A stretch of DNA of 64,000 nt from Thermomonospora catenispora (GTDB lineage Bacteria > Actinomycetota > Actinomycetes > Streptosporangiales > Streptosporangiaceae): assembly GCF_006363815.1 (NCBI RefSeq), contig NZ_RRYT01000002.1:233756-297755 (forward strand), given 5' to 3'. A program made the position numbers and the translations under genes. Positions 7,913 through 16,831 of the stretch are shown in pieces. Under the pieces are notes generated by a model, which was not told the DNA's origin, searched no databases, and saw nothing but the letters and a program-made list of their open reading frames with translations. Every line of letters begins with the position of its first letter. Positions within the stretch are counted from its first letter, which is position 1.

Positions 7913-8673
7913 CCGCGCCGGCGGCGGCCGCCGACGGCGAGCCGCTCATCCGCTGGGACTGGATCGGGCGCAACCTCGACGGCGTCATCGCCGAGGCGTT
8001 CCGCGAGCACCTGGTGCTGTCGTTCGCCCCGGTGCTGCTCGGCCTGCTGATCGCGCTGCCCCTCGGGCTGGCCTGCGCGCGCTGGCCGCGGATCTACCCG
8101 GCGGTGCTGGCCGCCACCAGCGTGCTGTACGCGGTGCCCGCCATCGGGCTGTTCGTGATCTTCGTGGCGTTCACCCGGCTCACCTACGCCACGGTGATCA
8201 TGCCGCTGGCCCTGTACACCCTGTCGGTGCTGGTGCCGGCCGTGGTGGACGGGCTGCGGTCCGTCCCCGACCACGTCCGCCAGGCCGCCGAGGCCCTGGG
8301 CCACCGGCCGCTGCGGCGGCTGCTGCGGGTGGAGCTGCCCCTCGCGCTGCCGGTGGTGATGGCCGGGCTGCGGGTCGCCACCGTCGCCAACATCAGCCTG
8401 GTCAGCGTGGGCGCCCTCATCGGCATCGGCGGACTGGGCCAGCTCATGGTCACCGGGATGAAGTGGCCCGGCGGCGGGTTCGCCACCCCCGTCATCGCGG
8501 CCATCGTGCTGATCGTCCTGCTGGCGCTGGCGGCGGACCTGCTCCTGCTGCTCGCCCAGCGGCTGCTCACCCCCTGGGAGCGGGCCGGAGACGGCCGGCG
8601 GGGACGCGCGCCGGCCCGGGAGGCCGCCGCGCCGGAAGGAGCGGGCGCCGCCGGGGAAGGGGGCGCCGCGTGA
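7909..8673 (+). CDS. opuCB: Osmoprotectant ABC transporter permease 1
   Basis: 254 aa with about five or six hydrophobic helices. The EAA loop region (HVRQAAEALGHRPLRRLLRVEL) is typical of BPD-type permeases of the ProW/OpuCB class, and GIGGLGQLM follows. GTG 7909 overlaps the ATPase stop (GTGA). The N-terminal part before the first helix contains DWIGRNLDGVIAEAFREHL, as in OpuCB homologues. It forms the membrane channel with the second permease. The C-terminal extension (about 30 residues, Arg/Ala/Gly-rich) looks like low-complexity filler. Confidence 0.88.
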   Translation: MTAPAAAADGEPLIRWDWIGRNLDGVIAEAFREHLVLSFAPVLLGLLIALPLGLACARWPRIYPAVLAATSVLYAVPAIGLFVIFVAFTRLTYATVIMPLALYTLSVLVPAVVDGLRSVPDHVRQAAEALGHRPLRRLLRVELPLALPVVMAGLRVATVANISLVSVGALIGIGGLGQLMVTGMKWPGGGFATPVIAAIVLIVLLALAADLLLLLAQRLLTPWERAGDGRRGRAPAREAAAPEGAGAAGEGGAA

Positions 8674-9452
8674 ACGCGATCTGGAACTCCCTGGGCTGGT
8701 TCGGCGAGCCCGGGCGCTGGTCCGGCCCCGACGGCATCCCGACCCGGCTCCTGGAGCACCTGTGGTACTCGCTGCTCGCGTTCGCGATCACGGCGGCGAT
8801 CGCGCTGCCGCTCGGCCTGGTGCTCGGCCACCTGCGGCGCGGCCGGGTCGCCGCGGCCGCGGGATTCCTGGTGACGGCGTCGGCGAACGCGGCGCGCGCC
8901 CTGCCCACCCTGGGCCTGCTCATCCTCGCGGTGATCCTGACCTCGGCCGGCGACCTGGTGCCGATCCTGATCCCGTTGATCGCGCTGGCGATCCCGCCCG
9001 TGCTCGTCAACGCCCACGCCGGGGTCCGGCAGGTCGAGCCGGGGCTGCGGGACGCGGCCGAGGGCATGGGCATGACCGGGCGGCAGGTGCTGGTCCGGGT
9101 GGAGCTGCCGGTGGCGATGCCGCTGATCCTGCTCGGCCTGCGCACCGCGCTGATCCAGATCATCTCGACCGCCACCATCGCCGCCTATGTGGGACTCGGC
9201 GGGCTCGGACGCTACATCGTGGACGGCTACTCCCGGCAGGACTACGACAGCATGGCCGGCGGCGCGATCCTGGTGATCGTGCTGGCGCTCGCCGCCCAGC
9301 TGGCGTTCGCGGTCCTGGAGCGCCTCGTCGTCTCCCCGGGCGTCCGCCCCGCCGCCCGCGGCCGTGCACGGCCCGGAACGAAGCGGCGCGCCCGCGGCGC
9401 GCCCGACGCGATCCCCGCCGAGGGGCGGGGGGCCTTGGGAGGTTCTCGATGA
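8670..9452 (+). CDS. opuCD: Osmoprotectant ABC transporter permease 2
   Basis: 260 aa, paralogous to the upstream permease. Several membrane helices and an EAA-type loop (GLRDAAEGMGMTGRQVLVRV) followed by AAYVGLGGLGRYIVDGY are diagnostic for OpuCB/OpuCD permeases. GTG 8670 overlaps the previous stop by 4 bp, and its own stop overlaps the next ATG by 4 bp. A basic tail after about residue 225 has no known function. It should pair with the other permease as a heterodimer. Confidence 0.88.
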   Translation: MNAIWNSLGWFGEPGRWSGPDGIPTRLLEHLWYSLLAFAITAAIALPLGLVLGHLRRGRVAAAAGFLVTASANAARALPTLGLLILAVILTSAGDLVPILIPLIALAIPPVLVNAHAGVRQVEPGLRDAAEGMGMTGRQVLVRVELPVAMPLILLGLRTALIQIISTATIAAYVGLGGLGRYIVDGYSRQDYDSMAGGAILVIVLALAAQLAFAVLERLVVSPGVRPAARGRARPGTKRRARGAPDAIPAEGRGALGGSR

Positions 9453-10357
9453 TCCGGATGATCCGCGGGGCGGCGCTGCTGGCCGCCGCCGTACTCGCCC
9501 TGTCGGCCTGCGGCGGAGGCGGCGACGACCCGCTGAGCGGCGGCGGAGGGGGCGGCGGCGCCGTCGTCGTCGGCGGCGCCGACTTCCCCGAGAGCGGCCT
9601 GATCGGCGAGATCTACGCGCAGGCGCTGGAGGCCAAGGGCGTCAAGGTCGAGCGCAAGTTCGGCATCGGCTCCCGCGAGGTCTACTTCGGCCAGGTCAAG
9701 AGCGGCGCCATCCAGGTGTTCCCCGAATACACCGGGGCGCTGCTGGCCTACCTCGACAAGGACGACCCGGCGAGCACCAGCGAGGAGGTGACCGCGGCGC
9801 TCAAGCGGAAGCTGCCGCCGGAGCTGGAGATCCTCACCCCCTCGCGGGCCGAGAACAAGGACACGCTGGTGGTCACCGCGCAGACGGCCGCCCGGCACGG
9901 CCTGACGACGATCGAGGACCTCAAGCCGGTCGCCCGGGACTTCGTCATCGGCGGCCCGCCGGAGTTCAAGACCCGCAAGCAGGGCATCGTCGGCCTCGAG
10001 CAGGTGTACGGGCTGACGTTCAAGGAGTTCAAGTCGCTGGACACCGCCGGCCCGATCACCGTCGCCAACCTGCGGAAGGGGCAGGTCCAGGTGGCCAACC
10101 TGTTCTCCACCGACGCGGCCATCAAGAAGAACGGCTTCGTCGCGCTGACCGACCCCAAGAACGTGTTCGGCGCGCAGAACGTCGTGCCGCTCGTCCACCG
10201 CTCCAAGGTGAACGACACCGTCCGCGACACGCTCAACGCCGTGTCGGCCAGGCTCACCACCGAAGGGCTGCTGGAGATGAACGCCGAGATGTCGGAGAAC
10301 AAGACCGACCCGGCCGTCGTCGCCGAGAACTGGCTCACCGGAAACGGCCTGGCCTAG
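9449..10357 (+). CDS. opuCC: Osmoprotectant-binding lipoprotein (OpuCC/ProX type)
   Basis: 302 aa. The signal peptide ends in the lipobox LSAC with Cys21 as lipidation site, so the mature protein is anchored outside the membrane. GGADFPESGLIGEIYAQALE and VFPEYTGALLAYL match the OpuAC/ProX fold that binds glycine betaine, carnitine or choline. The ligand cannot be told without aligning the aromatic cage. ATG 9449 overlaps the permease stop (ATGA), completing an unbroken coupled operon. A strong hairpin lies about 50 bp downstream. Confidence 0.9.
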   Translation: MIRMIRGAALLAAAVLALSACGGGGDDPLSGGGGGGGAVVVGGADFPESGLIGEIYAQALEAKGVKVERKFGIGSREVYFGQVKSGAIQVFPEYTGALLAYLDKDDPASTSEEVTAALKRKLPPELEILTPSRAENKDTLVVTAQTAARHGLTTIEDLKPVARDFVIGGPPEFKTRKQGIVGLEQVYGLTFKEFKSLDTAGPITVANLRKGQVQVANLFSTDAAIKKNGFVALTDPKNVFGAQNVVPLVHRSKVNDTVRDTLNAVSARLTTEGLLEMNAEMSENKTDPAVVAENWLTGNGLA

Positions 10358-10360
10358 CGG

Positions 10361-10380
10361 CCGCACGGCGCCGCACGGCG
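10361..10380 (+). repeat. Tandem 10-bp direct repeat
   Basis: CCGCACGGCG occurs twice head to tail just after the opuCC stop, with three further bases of a third copy. It is short and of unknown role, and may simply reflect GC-rich slippage. Confidence 0.5.
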
Positions 10381-10405
10381 CCGGATTGTGCGCTCCGGCC
10401 TCCAC

Positions 10406-10446
10406 GGACCTCCCCGCGCGACCCCGCCGGGCCGGCGGGGAGGTCC
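10406..10446 (+). terminator. Strong hairpin after the osmoprotectant operon
   Basis: GGACCTCCCCGC (10406-10417) and GCGGGGAGGTCC (10435-10446) pair perfectly over 12 bp. An alternative inner hairpin, CCCCGCCG/CGGCGGGG with a 3-nt loop, uses part of the same bases. The rest of 10358-10602 shows no gene. Confidence 0.55.
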
Positions 10447-10602
10447 CGCGCGCTCGGGAGGGCCGGAGCCGGGGCGCGTCGGGCGGCCCCCGGCGCATCC
10501 GCCCGCGAACCCCGCCTCCGGAGGCGGCATCGAAGCGGAAAGATGATCACTTGTGCCCGGGCGTCGCGCTGACGGGGCGCCGGGCCGGGTCGAGGAGGAA
10601 CG

Positions 10603-11457
10603 ATGCCGCAACCCCCCGGCGCCTATCCCGACGGGCGGGGCAACATCCGCTACTGGGACGGCCGGTCGTGGACGAGCAAGGTCTCCACCGGATCGGGGTG
10701 GAGGGACGACCACGACGTGCCCTCCGGCTCGCCGCCGGGGGAGTTCTGGCGGGACCACACCGTCTCGGCGCCCCCGCATCGGGCCGCGCACGACCCCGGC
10801 GACCCCGCCGTGAACCCGTTTCCGGCGGTGCCCGCCGGGGCGGGCGGCTGCCTCGTCGTCGGCTTCGCCCTCGTGCTGCTTCCCAGGCTGCTGTGGAAGG
10901 CCTACCTGGGGTTCATCCACGACCACAGGTGGGCGCTGCTGGCGGCCCTCGTCGTCGTGACCGCCGCCTGGGCCGTGCGGCGGATCGCCGGTCGGCCCAG
11001 GCTCCTGGGCCGGGTCGCGGGGGCGGCCGTCTGGGGCGCCCTGCTCATCTCCACCGTGGGCGGCTTCCGTCACGACGACGGTCCCCCTCCGCCGCCGACC
11101 CACGACCCGGTCGCCGAGGCGCGCAAGGTCCTGGTGGCCGCTGGGAAGGGCGACACCGGCCTGTGCGCGGGCATGCCGATCGAGTTGACGCTCAAGGTGC
11201 GCGACCACTACGGGTTCGTCGACTGCCACGGCGCCTTCGAGGAGATCGGCCGCCAGACCGACGAACGGGAGCTGGAAGAGCTCAAGAACGTGCAGGTCAC
11301 CGTGGTGGGCGAACGGGACGTCACGCCGTGCTGCGGGCTGCTGGCGGAGGCGACCACCTACGTCACGGTGCGGCTGGGGCCCAATCCGCTGGGCTGGACG
11401 CAGATGGAGTTCGCGCCGGGGGCCGAAAGCGGGATTCTCCACGACATCGCCTGGTGA
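10603..11457 (+). CDS. DUF2510-like membrane protein of unknown function
   Basis: 284 aa. The N-terminus (PDGRGNIRYWDGRSWTSKV) is the short tryptophan-rich DUF2510 type found at the start of many actinobacterial membrane proteins. Three hydrophobic segments follow: AGGCLVVGFALVLLPRLL, ALLAALVVVTAAWAV and AGAAVWGALLISTVGG. The last about 110 residues form a soluble, probably extracytoplasmic domain with Cys residues (GLCAGMP, FVDCHGAF, TPCCGLL) that could form disulfides. ATG 10603 follows GAGGAGGAACG. It is convergent with the IclR gene. I do not recognise a function. Confidence 0.75.
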   Translation: MPQPPGAYPDGRGNIRYWDGRSWTSKVSTGSGWRDDHDVPSGSPPGEFWRDHTVSAPPHRAAHDPGDPAVNPFPAVPAGAGGCLVVGFALVLLPRLLWKAYLGFIHDHRWALLAALVVVTAAWAVRRIAGRPRLLGRVAGAAVWGALLISTVGGFRHDDGPPPPPTHDPVAEARKVLVAAGKGDTGLCAGMPIELTLKVRDHYGFVDCHGAFEEIGRQTDERELEELKNVQVTVVGERDVTPCCGLLAEATTYVTVRLGPNPLGWTQMEFAPGAESGILHDIAW

Positions 11458-11469
11458 ACCCCTCCGGTC

Positions 11470-12225
11470 TCACCCCCGTCCCCCCAGCCGGCGGGTCAGC
11501 TCGGCGGCGGTCGCCCGGACACGGGCGGCCAGGGCGGGCCAGGCGGGCTCGGGACGGGAGTCGCGGTGGAAGGTGACCGTGACGGCCGCGGTGGGGTGGC
11601 CGACATGGTCGAAGACGCAGGCGGAGATGCTGGCGAAGCCCTCGGTGACATGGCCGTCCTCGACCGACCAGCCGCGCTGGCGGTCCTCGGCGAGGGTCCG
11701 GCGCAGCTCGCCCAGGGAGGCGGGACCGCGGCCGGTGCGGGTCGGCAGGGGTCCGGGGAACAGGGCGCGGACCTGGGCCGCCGGCAGGTGGGCGAGGACG
11801 GCGCGGCCGCTGGCGGTCAGGTGCGCGGGCAGCCGCACGCCCACGTCGGTGACCAGGGTGTGGTGCCGGGCCGGCTGCTCCTTGAGCAGGTAGAGGGTCT
11901 CCGCGCCGTGCAGGACGCCGAGCTGGGCGATCTCGCCGGTGCGGTCCACCAGGCGGCGCAGCGGCAGGCGGGCCAGCCGTTCCAGCGGCCCCTGCCGCAG
12001 ATAGGCCGAGCCGATCTCGAACGCCGCGACGCCCAGCCCCCACCGGCGTTCCTCCGGCAGATGGACCACGAAGTTCTCCTCGGCCATCTCCTTCAGCAGG
12101 TGGTAGGTCGACGAGCGCGGCAGCCCCAGGGCGCGGGCGATCGCCGAGGCGGGCAGCGGACCGGCCGAGGAGGCCAGCAGCCGCAGCACCGCCAGGGTCC
12201 GGCGGGCCGCGGGCACCTGGCTCAT
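11470..12225 (-). CDS. hutR: IclR-family regulator, probable HutR for histidine utilisation
   Basis: 251 aa. A winged helix at about residues 8-65 (LAVLRLLASSAGPLPASAIA, LGLPRSSTYHLLKEM) is followed by the IclR effector domain (RLVDRTGEIAQLGVLHGAETLYLL, VGVRLPAHLTASGRAVLAHL). It is divergent from hutH with only 82 bp between starts and a palindrome in between. IclR-type HutR proteins control hut genes in corynebacteria, so the same role is inferred here, with urocanate or histidine as likely effector. ATG 12225 has CGGGGG upstream. A much longer open frame extends upstream through hutH, but that is a shadow. Confidence 0.85.
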   Translation of the reverse strand: MSQVPAARRTLAVLRLLASSAGPLPASAIARALGLPRSSTYHLLKEMAEENFVVHLPEERRWGLGVAAFEIGSAYLRQGPLERLARLPLRRLVDRTGEIAQLGVLHGAETLYLLKEQPARHHTLVTDVGVRLPAHLTASGRAVLAHLPAAQVRALFPGPLPTRTGRGPASLGELRRTLAEDRQRGWSVEDGHVTEGFASISACVFDHVGHPTAAVTVTFHRDSRPEPAWPALAARVRATAAELTRRLGGRG

Positions 12226-12235
12226 GACCCCCGAT

Positions 12236-12253
12236 TGTCTCGTATTCCAGACA
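12236..12253. promoter_or_regulatory. Palindromic operator between iclR/hutR and hutH
   Basis: TGTCT (12236-12240) and AGACA (12249-12253) flank 8 bp. The inner 14 bases TCTCGTATTCCAGA resemble the HutR site reported in Corynebacterium, remembered as TCTGwwATwCCAGA, at 12 of 14 positions. It lies 11 bp from the regulator start and 55 bp from hutH, so it could control both. Confidence 0.65.
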
Positions 12254-12307
12254 TCGGCGGCCTCCGCCCCCTGTGACCGGGGAGTCCGCCGCGGGTCCAA
12301 TGGGGGT

Positions 12308-13864
12308 ATGAGCATCCGTGTGGGGGACAAGGGCGTCGAGGTCGGGCCGCAGCCGCTGACGTTCGACCAGGTCGTGGCGGTGGCGCGGGAGGACGCGCCG
12401 GTCGTGCTCACCGAGGAGGCGATCGACGCCATCGCGGCCGCCCGCGCCCATGTCGAGGAGCTGGCCGCCCGGTCCACCCCGGTGTACGGGGTGTCCACCG
12501 GGTTCGGGGCGCTGGCGACCCGGCACATCCCGCCGGAGCTGCGCGCCAGGCTGCAGGTCAACATCATCCGCTCGCACGCCGCCGGCTCGGGCCCGGAGGT
12601 CGAGCGCGAGGTCGTCCGGGCCATGATGCTGCTGCGGCTGCGCACCCTGGCCAGCGGGCGCACCGGCGTCAGGCCCGCCACCGCCCGGGCCCTGGCGGCC
12701 CTGCTCAACAGCGGCATCACCCCCGTGGTGCACGAGTACGGGAGCCTGGGCTGCTCCGGCGACCTGGCCCCGCTGTCGCACGTGGCGCTGGCGCTGATCG
12801 GCGAGGGCGTGGTCCGCGACGCCGCCGGCGAGCCGCGACCCGCCGCCGAGGCGCTCGCCGAGGCCGGGATCGAGCCCCTCACCCTCGGCGCCAAGGAAGG
12901 GCTGGCGCTGATCAACGGCACCGACGGGATGCTCGGCATGCTGGTGCTGGCCCTGCACGACCTGCGGCGGCTGCTCCAGCACGCCGATCTCGCCGCCGCG
13001 ATGAGCGTGGAGGCGCTGCTGGGCACCGACCGGGTGTTCGCCGCCGACCTGCAGGCGCTGCGCCCGCACCCCGGGCAGGGGGCGTCGGCCGCCAACCTGC
13101 GCGCCCTGCTGGCCGACTCGGAGATCATGGAGTCGCACCGCGGCCCCGACTGCACCCGCGTCCAGGACGCCTACTCGCTGCGCTGCTCCCCGCAGGTGAA
13201 CGGCGCCGCCCGGGACACCCTCGCGCACGCCGAGCTGGTCGCCTCCCGGGAGCTGGCCTCGGCGGTGGACAACCCCGTGGTGCTGCCGGACGGGCGGGTG
13301 GAGTCCAACGGCAACTTCCACGGCGCGCCGCTCGCCTACGTGCTGGACTTCCTCGCCATCCCCGTCGCCGACGTGGCCTCCATGTCCGAACGCCGCACCG
13401 ACCGGATGCTGGACGTGGCCCGCTCCCACGGCCTGCCGGCGTTCCTGGCCGACGACCCGGGCGTGGACTCCGGCCACATGATCGCCCAGTACACCCAGGC
13501 GGCGATCGTCTCCGAGCTCAAGCGCCTGGCCGTCCCCGCCTCCGTGGACTCCCTGCCCAGCTCCGCCATGCAGGAGGACCACGTCTCGATGGGCTGGAGC
13601 GCCGCCCGCAAGCTGCGCCGCTCCCTCGACGGGCTGACCCGGGTGCTGGCGATCGAGATCCTCACCGCCGCCCGCGCCCTCCAGCTGCGCTCCCCGCTGC
13701 GCCCCGGACCCGCCACCGGCGCCGTGGTCGCCGCCCTCCGCGAGCACGTCCCCGGCCCCGGACCGGACCGCCACCTGGCCCCCGAGATCGACGCCGCCGT
13801 CCGCCTGGTGCGGGACGGCGCCCTGCTCACCGCCGCGGAGACCGTCACCGGCCCGCTCGCCTGA
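12308..13864 (+). CDS. hutH: Histidine ammonia-lyase HutH
   Basis: 518 aa. Converts histidine to urocanate and ammonia, the first step of the pathway. The MIO prosthetic group should form from Cys149-Ser150-Gly151 in GSLGCSGDLAPLSH; many family members have Ala-Ser-Gly, and Cys in the first place occurs in some actinobacterial histidases. Other active-site motifs are present: VYGVSTGFGALA near the N-terminus and QEDHVSMGW near residue 420. ATG 12308 follows a GGGGGT stretch. It is first of the hut operon and 24 bp before hutU. Confidence 0.94.
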   Translation: MSIRVGDKGVEVGPQPLTFDQVVAVAREDAPVVLTEEAIDAIAAARAHVEELAARSTPVYGVSTGFGALATRHIPPELRARLQVNIIRSHAAGSGPEVEREVVRAMMLLRLRTLASGRTGVRPATARALAALLNSGITPVVHEYGSLGCSGDLAPLSHVALALIGEGVVRDAAGEPRPAAEALAEAGIEPLTLGAKEGLALINGTDGMLGMLVLALHDLRRLLQHADLAAAMSVEALLGTDRVFAADLQALRPHPGQGASAANLRALLADSEIMESHRGPDCTRVQDAYSLRCSPQVNGAARDTLAHAELVASRELASAVDNPVVLPDGRVESNGNFHGAPLAYVLDFLAIPVADVASMSERRTDRMLDVARSHGLPAFLADDPGVDSGHMIAQYTQAAIVSELKRLAVPASVDSLPSSAMQEDHVSMGWSAARKLRRSLDGLTRVLAIEILTAARALQLRSPLRPGPATGAVVAALREHVPGPGPDRHLAPEIDAAVRLVRDGALLTAAETVTGPLA

Positions 13865-13888
13865 CCTCGACCTTCCAAGGAGGAGCAG

Positions 13889-15544
13889 ATGTCTGGACCG
13901 CGCCCCGTGCGGGCACCGCGCGGCACGACGCCGAGCGCCAAGGGCTGGCCGCAGGAGGCCGCGCTGCGGATGCTCATGAACAACCTGGACCCCGAGGTCG
14001 CCGAGCACCCCGACGACCTGGTGGTGTACGGCGGCACCGGGCGGGCCGCCCGCGACTGGGCCTCGTTCGACGCGATCGTCCGCTCGCTCACCGAGCTGGA
14101 GGGCGATGAGACGCTGCTGGTGCAGTCCGGCAAGCCGGTCGGGATCTTCCGCACCCACGAGTGGGCGCCGCGGGTCCTGATCGCCAACTCCAACCTGGTG
14201 CCGCAGTGGGCGACCTGGGAGGAGTTCCGCCGGCTGGAGGCCGCCGGGCTCACCATGTACGGGCAGATGACCGCCGGGTCGTGGATCTACATCGGCACCC
14301 AGGGCATTCTGCAGGGCACCTACGAGACGTTCGCCGCCGTCGCCGCCAAGCGGTTCGGCGGGTCGCTGGCCGGGACGATCACGCTGACCGCCGGGCTCGG
14401 CGGGATGGGCGGCGCGCAGCCGCTGGCCGTCACCATGAACGGCGGAGTGGCGATCTGCGTCGAATGCGACCCCTCCCGCATCGAGCGCCGCGTCGCCCAC
14501 GGCTACTGCGACCTGCGGGCCGCCGACCTGGAGGAGGCGTTGCGCCTGGCCGAGCGGGCCAAGGCCGAACGCCGCCCGCTGTCGATCGCGGTGCTCGGCA
14601 ACGCCGCCGACGTCGTGCCCGAACTGCTGCGCCGGGGCGCCCCGATCGACGTGGTCACCGACCAGACCTCCGCCCACGACCCGCTGGCCTACCTGCCGCG
14701 CGGCGTGGCGTTCGAGGACATGGCCGCCGAGCGCGACAAGGACCGCGACGGCTTCATCCGCCGCGCCCGCGAGTCGATGGCCGCGCACGTCGAGGCGATG
14801 GTCGGCTTCCAGGACGCCGGGGCCGAGGTCTTCGACTACGGCAACTCCATCCGGCGGGAGGCGCAGCTCGGCGGATACGAGCGGGCCTTCGACTTCCCCG
14901 GGTTCGTGCCCGCCTACATCCGGCCGCTGTTCTGCGAGGGCAAGGGCCCGTTCCGGTGGGCGGCCCTGTCGGGCGACCCCAAGGACATCGCCCGCACCGA
15001 CCAGGCGATCTGCGAGCTGTTCCCCGACAACGAGCCGCTGGTCCGCTGGATCACCATGGCCCGCCGGAAGGTCCGCTTCCAGGGCCTGCCCGCCCGGATC
15101 TGCTGGCTGGGGTACGGCGAGCGCGACAAGGCCGGCGCGGTGTTCAACGACCTGGTGGCGCGCGGCGAGATCAGCGCCCCGATCGTGCTGGGCCGCGACC
15201 ACCTGGACGCGGGCAGCGTCGCCAGCCCCTACCGGGAGACCGAGGGCATGGCCGACGGGTCCGACGCCGTCGCCGACTGGCCGCTGCTGAACGCCCTGCT
15301 CAACACCGCCTCCGGGGCCTCGTGGGTGTCGATCCACCACGGCGGCGGCGTGGGCATCGGCCGGTCCCTGCACGCCGGGCAGGTCTGCGTGGCCGACGGC
15401 ACCCCGCTGGCGGCCGAGAAGCTGGCCAGGGTGCTGACCAACGACCCCGGCACCGGCGTGATGCGGCACGTGGACGCCGGATACCCCCGGGCCGCCGAGG
15501 TCGCCGCGCAGCGCGGCGTGCGCGTCCCGATGGCGGACCGGTGA
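13889..15544 (+). CDS. hutU: Urocanate hydratase HutU
   Basis: 551 aa, the standard length. Hydrates urocanate to imidazolonepropionate using tightly bound NAD+. The catalytic Cys is expected at 405 in [18 protein letters not shown]-binding segments [20 protein letters not shown] and the C-terminal [13 protein letters not shown] are conserved. ATG 13889 follows CCAAGGAGGAGCAG. The TGA overlaps the GTG of the next gene by 4 bp. Confidence 0.95.
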   Translation: MSGPRPVRAPRGTTPSAKGWPQEAALRMLMNNLDPEVAEHPDDLVVYGGTGRAARDWASFDAIVRSLTELEGDETLLVQSGKPVGIFRTHEWAPRVLIANSNLVPQWATWEEFRRLEAAGLTMYGQMTAGSWIYIGTQGILQGTYETFAAVAAKRFGGSLAGTITLTAGLGGMGGAQPLAVTMNGGVAICVECDPSRIERRVAHGYCDLRAADLEEALRLAERAKAERRPLSIAVLGNAADVVPELLRRGAPIDVVTDQTSAHDPLAYLPRGVAFEDMAAERDKDRDGFIRRARESMAAHVEAMVGFQDAGAEVFDYGNSIRREAQLGGYERAFDFPGFVPAYIRPLFCEGKGPFRWAALSGDPKDIARTDQAICELFPDNEPLVRWITMARRKVRFQGLPARICWLGYGERDKAGAVFNDLVARGEISAPIVLGRDHLDAGSVASPYRETEGMADGSDAVADWPLLNALLNTASGASWVSIHHGGGVGIGRSLHAGQVCVADGTPLAAEKLARVLTNDPGTGVMRHVDAGYPRAAEVAAQRGVRVPMADR

Positions 15545-16830
15545 GCTTCCAGCGGATGTGGGCGGAGCTGCTGCCCATCGGCCGGGACGCGGCGATCGGC
15601 GGCTACCGCCGGTTCTCCTGGACGCCGCCGGAGCTGGAGTGCCGGGCGTGGTTCCGCGACCAGGCCCGGCGGCGTGGCCTGCGGCTGGAGGCCGACCGCA
15701 ACGGCAACCTGTTCGCCTGGTGGGACGCCGGCTCCGGCCCCGCCGTGCTCACCGGCTCGCACCTGGACTCGGTGCCCGGCGGCGGCGCGTTCGACGGGCC
15801 GCTGGGAGTGGTCTCCGCGCTGGCCGCGATCGACCGGCTGCGCGCCGAGGGCTGGACGCCGCGCCGCCCGATCGGGGTGGCGGTCTTCGCCGAGGAGGAG
15901 GGCGCCCGGTTCGGCGTCGCCTGCCTGGGCTCGCGGCTGCTGACCGGCGCCATCGACCCGGCGCGGGCGCGCTCGCTGCGCGACGGCGACGGCCGGACGT
16001 TCGGCGAGGTCATCGCCGAGCACGGACTGGACCCCGAGGCGATCGGCCCCGAGGAGGACCTGCTCGGCCGGATCGGCTGCTTCGTCGAGCTGCACATCGA
16101 GCAGGGCCGCGCCCTGCACGCCCCGGTCGGCGTGGCGAGCGCGATCATCCCGCACGGCCGCTGGCGGCTGGACTTCACCGGACGGGGCGACCACGCCGGG
16201 ACGACCCGCCTGGCCGACCGGCGCGACCCGATGCTGCCGTTCGCCCGCGCCGTCCTGGCGGCCCGGGACGGCGCCGCCGCCCACGGCGGAGTCGCCACGG
16301 TCGGCAAGACCGCCGTCGTCCCCGGCGGCGTCAACGCCATCCCCTCCCGCGTCACCGCCTGGCTGGACGCCCGCGGCCCCGACGAGGAGGCCGTGCGGCG
16401 GATCGTCGCCGACACCCTCCAGGCGGCCCGCCGCGCCGGGGCCGACCACGGCGTGTCCGTCGAGCTGACCGAGGAGTCCTTCACCGCCGTCGTCGACTTC
16501 GACCGCGCGCTGCGCGACCGCCTCGCCCGCATCGTCGGCGGCCCGCCGGCCGCCGACGCCGGAACGCCCGCGCCCCGCGGCGCGGCCGGGGGAGGCGCCG
16601 GCGACCGGCCCGGCCCGCACGCCCCCGACGCGGGGACGGCGCCGATCCTGCCCACCGGCGCCGGGCACGACGCGGGGGTGCTGGCGGCCCGCGTCCCGTC
16701 CGCGATGCTGTTCGTCCGCAACCCGACCGGGGTGTCGCACGCCCCCGCCGAGCACGCCGAGCCCGACGACTGTCTGGCGGGCGTGGCGGCCCTGACCGCG
16801 GTGCTCAAGGACCTGGCCGGGGAGGAGTGA
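15541..16830 (+). CDS. M20 amidohydrolase (AllC/N-carbamoylase-like), probable N-formylglutamate deformylase
   Basis: 429 aa. Metal-ligand motifs of the M20 hydantoinase/carbamoylase family are intact: [36 protein letters not shown] and the C-terminal GAGHDAGVL. Homologues are usually labelled allantoate amidohydrolase or N-carbamoyl-L-amino-acid hydrolase. Here it sits between hutU and hutF, where a formylglutamate-releasing enzyme is needed and no hutG is seen. Similar arrangements are known in streptomycetes. I infer hydrolysis of N-formyl-L-glutamate, product of HutF. A Gly/Pro-rich insert near residues 340-365 is unusual and probably a surface loop. GTG 15541 gives the 4-bp overlap with hutU. 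Confidence 0.82.
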   Translation: MSFQRMWAELLPIGRDAAIGGYRRFSWTPPELECRAWFRDQARRRGLRLEADRNGNLFAWWDAGSGPAVLTGSHLDSVPGGGAFDGPLGVVSALAAIDRLRAEGWTPRRPIGVAVFAEEEGARFGVACLGSRLLTGAIDPARARSLRDGDGRTFGEVIAEHGLDPEAIGPEEDLLGRIGCFVELHIEQGRALHAPVGVASAIIPHGRWRLDFTGRGDHAGTTRLADRRDPMLPFARAVLAARDGAAAHGGVATVGKTAVVPGGVNAIPSRVTAWLDARGPDEEAVRRIVADTLQAARRAGADHGVSVELTEESFTAVVDFDRALRDRLARIVGGPPAADAGTPAPRGAAGGGAGDRPGPHAPDAGTAPILPTGAGHDAGVLAARVPSAMLFVRNPTGVSHAPAEHAEPDDCLAGVAALTAVLKDLAGEE

Positions 16831-16831
16831 C

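Noticed and set aside
10361..10380. Tandem 10-bp repeat as a CRISPR remnant or satellite
   Set aside because: Only two full units without spacers; it looks like simple slippage in GC-rich DNA.
11363..15469. A 1368-residue minus-strand open frame across the hut operon
   Set aside because: It is antisense to hutH/hutU and made of Gly/Arg/Ala/Val low-complexity sequence without any domain, a typical high-GC shadow frame.
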